This document shows positions 62,955-64,000 of a stretch of 64,000 nucleotides of DNA, piece by piece. Below the pieces are notes generated by a model, which was given only the letters and a program-made list of their open reading frames with translations, was not told the origin of the DNA and did not search any database. The stretch is from Elizabethkingia occulta (GTDB lineage Bacteria; Bacteroidota; Bacteroidia; Flavobacteriales; Weeksellaceae): assembly GCF_002023715.1 (NCBI RefSeq), contig NZ_MAHX01000016.1:372001-436000 (forward strand), given 5' to 3'. A program made the position numbers and the translations under genes. Numbering within the stretch: position 1 is the stretch's first letter; the number at the start of each line of letters is the position of its first letter.

Positions 62955-63353
62955 CTATTTTTTCAATTGTTCTCTCAAGAATACAATCTCTTCCTTAAGT
63001 TCAGAAATTCTCTCCTTGTAGGATAGGATTAGTTTTTCATAGAGTTCCTTATCTTCTTTGTATCTCTTCTCCAATTCATTAATGATATTTTTCTCGTCTT
63101 CCTGACTGTAGGCTTTTAAAGATTCTTTTACTCTTGTGGCGGAAACATCCTTTTTCAACATTTCCCCCTCTCCTGTCAGAAACCAGTCAGGATTTATTTC
63201 AGGATATGCATTTAGTATTTGCTCTATCTTCGAAGACCCAATATCTTTCCTTACCTTATCTAAAAATCCATTAGATAGACCTGCTTCTTTATAGAACTTG
63301 TTCTTGTTAATTCCCTTAAAATCGATAATTTGTAGAATTCTGTCAATGATCAA
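62955..63353 (-). CDS. Phage-repressor-like HTH transcriptional regulator
   Basis: 132 residues if started at the TTG at 63353 (LIIDRILQII read as MIIDRILQII); there is no in-frame ATG, and the longer frame from TTG at 63443 adds 30 residues unlike the domain. The N-terminal helix-turn-helix has KNKFYKEAGLSNGFLDKVRKDIGSSKIEQIL, and then AYPEINPDWFLTGEGEML, the signature of CI-like repressors of Bacteroidota phages and mobile elements. The C-terminal 50 residues form a charged coiled coil (YKERISELKEEIVFLREQL), likely for dimerisation. It is divergent from a small basic protein gene, with a palindrome between the two, as in lysogeny switches. Confidence 0.8.
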   Translation of the reverse strand: MIIDRILQIIDFKGINKNKFYKEAGLSNGFLDKVRKDIGSSKIEQILNAYPEINPDWFLTGEGEMLKKDVSATRVKESLKAYSQEDEKNIINELEKRYKEDKELYEKLILSYKERISELKEEIVFLREQLKK

Positions 63354-63385
63354 AATGTTAAAGTTTAGATTATTTACTATAAAAA

Positions 63386-63417
63386 TTTGGTTTTCTAGAA
63401 AATACTCTATATACTTG
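63386..63417 (+). promoter_or_regulatory. Promoter with central operator-like palindrome
   Basis: TTTG (63386-63389), 20 bases, then TATACTTG (63410-63417), one mismatch to TAnnTTTG, directed at the gene starting at 63443. The perfect palindrome TTTTCTAGAAAA (63391-63402) lies between the boxes. GTTTC...GAAAC (63417-63432) overlaps the start of transcription. A repressor bound there would block this promoter. Confidence 0.55.
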
Positions 63418-63442
63418 TTTCTTAATTGAAACAAAAAGAGCA

Positions 63443-63649
63443 ATGAACAAACCTACAAAAAAAAGACAGACTTACAATACTGAAGCTGTAAAAGTTCTGG
63501 CGGATGAGTTCGGGGTGACACCTCAATTTGTTAGACAATGTATTCGTAAAGAAAAATATAGTCTTACAGCAGATGCTATACGTAAGAAATATTACGAATT
63601 AGCAGGTCCCTCGGAAAGAGCTATAAATGATTTTCGAACAGGTAATTAG
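63443..63649 (+). CDS. Small basic HTH-like protein of a mobile element
   Basis: 68 residues, basic. EAVKVLADEFGVTPQFVRQCIRKEKYSLTADAIRKKYYEL has the pattern of a helix-turn-helix, with VTPQFVRQCI as the likely recognition part. It starts right after an operator-like promoter and is divergent from a phage-type repressor. Small genes of this type commonly follow the repressor in transposable or Mu-like prophages of flavobacteria, from memory. Function unknown; a Cro-like or excision role is possible. No other clear phage gene is within the window. Confidence 0.6.
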   Translation: MNKPTKKRQTYNTEAVKVLADEFGVTPQFVRQCIRKEKYSLTADAIRKKYYELAGPSERAINDFRTGN

Positions 63650-63740
63650 TTTTGCAAACGAACATAATCCGGATAAAAAAGAAGTGTACAGGTTTTTAAT
63701 AAAATTTTTGAACTATAGGCACTTTACGAAACCTCACTAA
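63627..63740 (+). CDS. Possible 37-residue overlapping small protein
   Basis: A short frame starts at an ATG inside the 3' end of the previous gene (overlap 23 bases) and runs to TAA at 63740. It reads MIFEQVISFANEHNPDK and continues to FLIKFLNYRHFTKPH. The composition looks protein-like (mixed hydrophobic and charged, helical), and overlapping short genes are normal in phage early regions. It has no recognised family and could be chance. Confidence 0.3.
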   Translation: MIFEQVISFANEHNPDKKEVYRFLIKFLNYRHFTKPH

Positions 63741-64000
63741 TAAAAGTATATCATAAATACTATAATAGTGGAATAATCCTGAGAAACATTGTTGATGAGA
63801 TCTAGTACATGTACGATCACCGACAAATAACAAAAAGCATCAATGGTTTCTTATTTCTTCACAGGGAATTACCAGTGTAAAATAACATTGGTACAATACT
63901 CCCGAAAATATATTGCGACGGAGTCCGGATAGTATTCAATAGTTAGATACTCTCTAGGCTGTATGTTCATGGCACATTCATAAATTAAACAAGTTAGTTT
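63741..64000. other. Non-coding right edge
   Basis: 260 bases with no convincing gene. The bases around 63970 (CATTCATAAA, then AAATTAAACAA) loosely resemble the region about 140 bases before the third susC, so another susC-type gene could follow outside the window. This is a guess. Confidence 0.3.

Overview
The window looks like chromosomal DNA of a flavobacterium of the Weeksellaceae, most likely Elizabethkingia or a close relative of Chryseobacterium. The reasons are low GC, three SusC/SusD outer-membrane pairs, promoters of the Bacteroidota type (TTTG or TTG, about 20 bases, then TAnnTTTG), weak Shine-Dalgarno signals, and the family content. This is inference from gene families and sequence style; no species marker such as rRNA is present, and I saw no tRNA, CRISPR array or insertion sequence.

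Layout. 1-4.3 kb: a DUF6702-like exported protein, a LOG-family protein, then a minus-strand group with an AmgK-like sugar kinase, a GxxExxY protein, a stand-alone RapZ C-terminal-domain protein and a MurU-like nucleotidyltransferase, suggesting cell-wall amino-sugar recycling. 4.4-7.1 kb: a cation diffusion facilitator, asd and a four-helix membrane protein. 7.2-21.8 kb: two paralogous TonB-dependent receptors on the minus strand. Between them, on the plus strand, lies a complete RiPP locus: five tandem lanthipeptide-type precursor genes, a LanC cyclase, a full-length LanB dehydratase and a C39-peptidase ABC exporter. A nucleotidyltransferase-fold gene follows on the minus strand.

21.9-43 kb is mostly housekeeping: nadB-sseA-nadC; dnaB-rnhA; an MFS transporter and a GH3-family protein; mfd-pth; an outer-membrane barrel protein; a SulP transporter close to a beta-carbonic anhydrase; UDP-glucose dehydrogenase; and a GH97 glycosidase. 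43-47.9 kb is the rimP-nusA-infB operon, with a strong promoter and a hairpin in its leader.

48.4-62.8 kb is a tandem array of three SusC/SusD pairs, the first two ending at strong terminators and the third at a 30-base palindrome. The array contains no glycosidase, regulator or surface-lipoprotein gene. 62.9-64 kb holds a divergent pair, a phage-repressor-like HTH protein and a small basic protein. They share a promoter region with a 12-base palindrome between the promoter boxes, possibly the edge of a prophage or integrated element that continues beyond the window.

The most interesting system is the lanthipeptide locus at 10.2-18.3 kb. The five precursors share a 30-residue leader ending in GG and a C-terminal Cys...Arg-Thr tail, but carry diverse acidic cores with 6 to 9 cysteines. 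Two of them have almost identical first 69 residues, separated at the DNA level almost only by synonymous changes, which points to selection on the peptide sequence.
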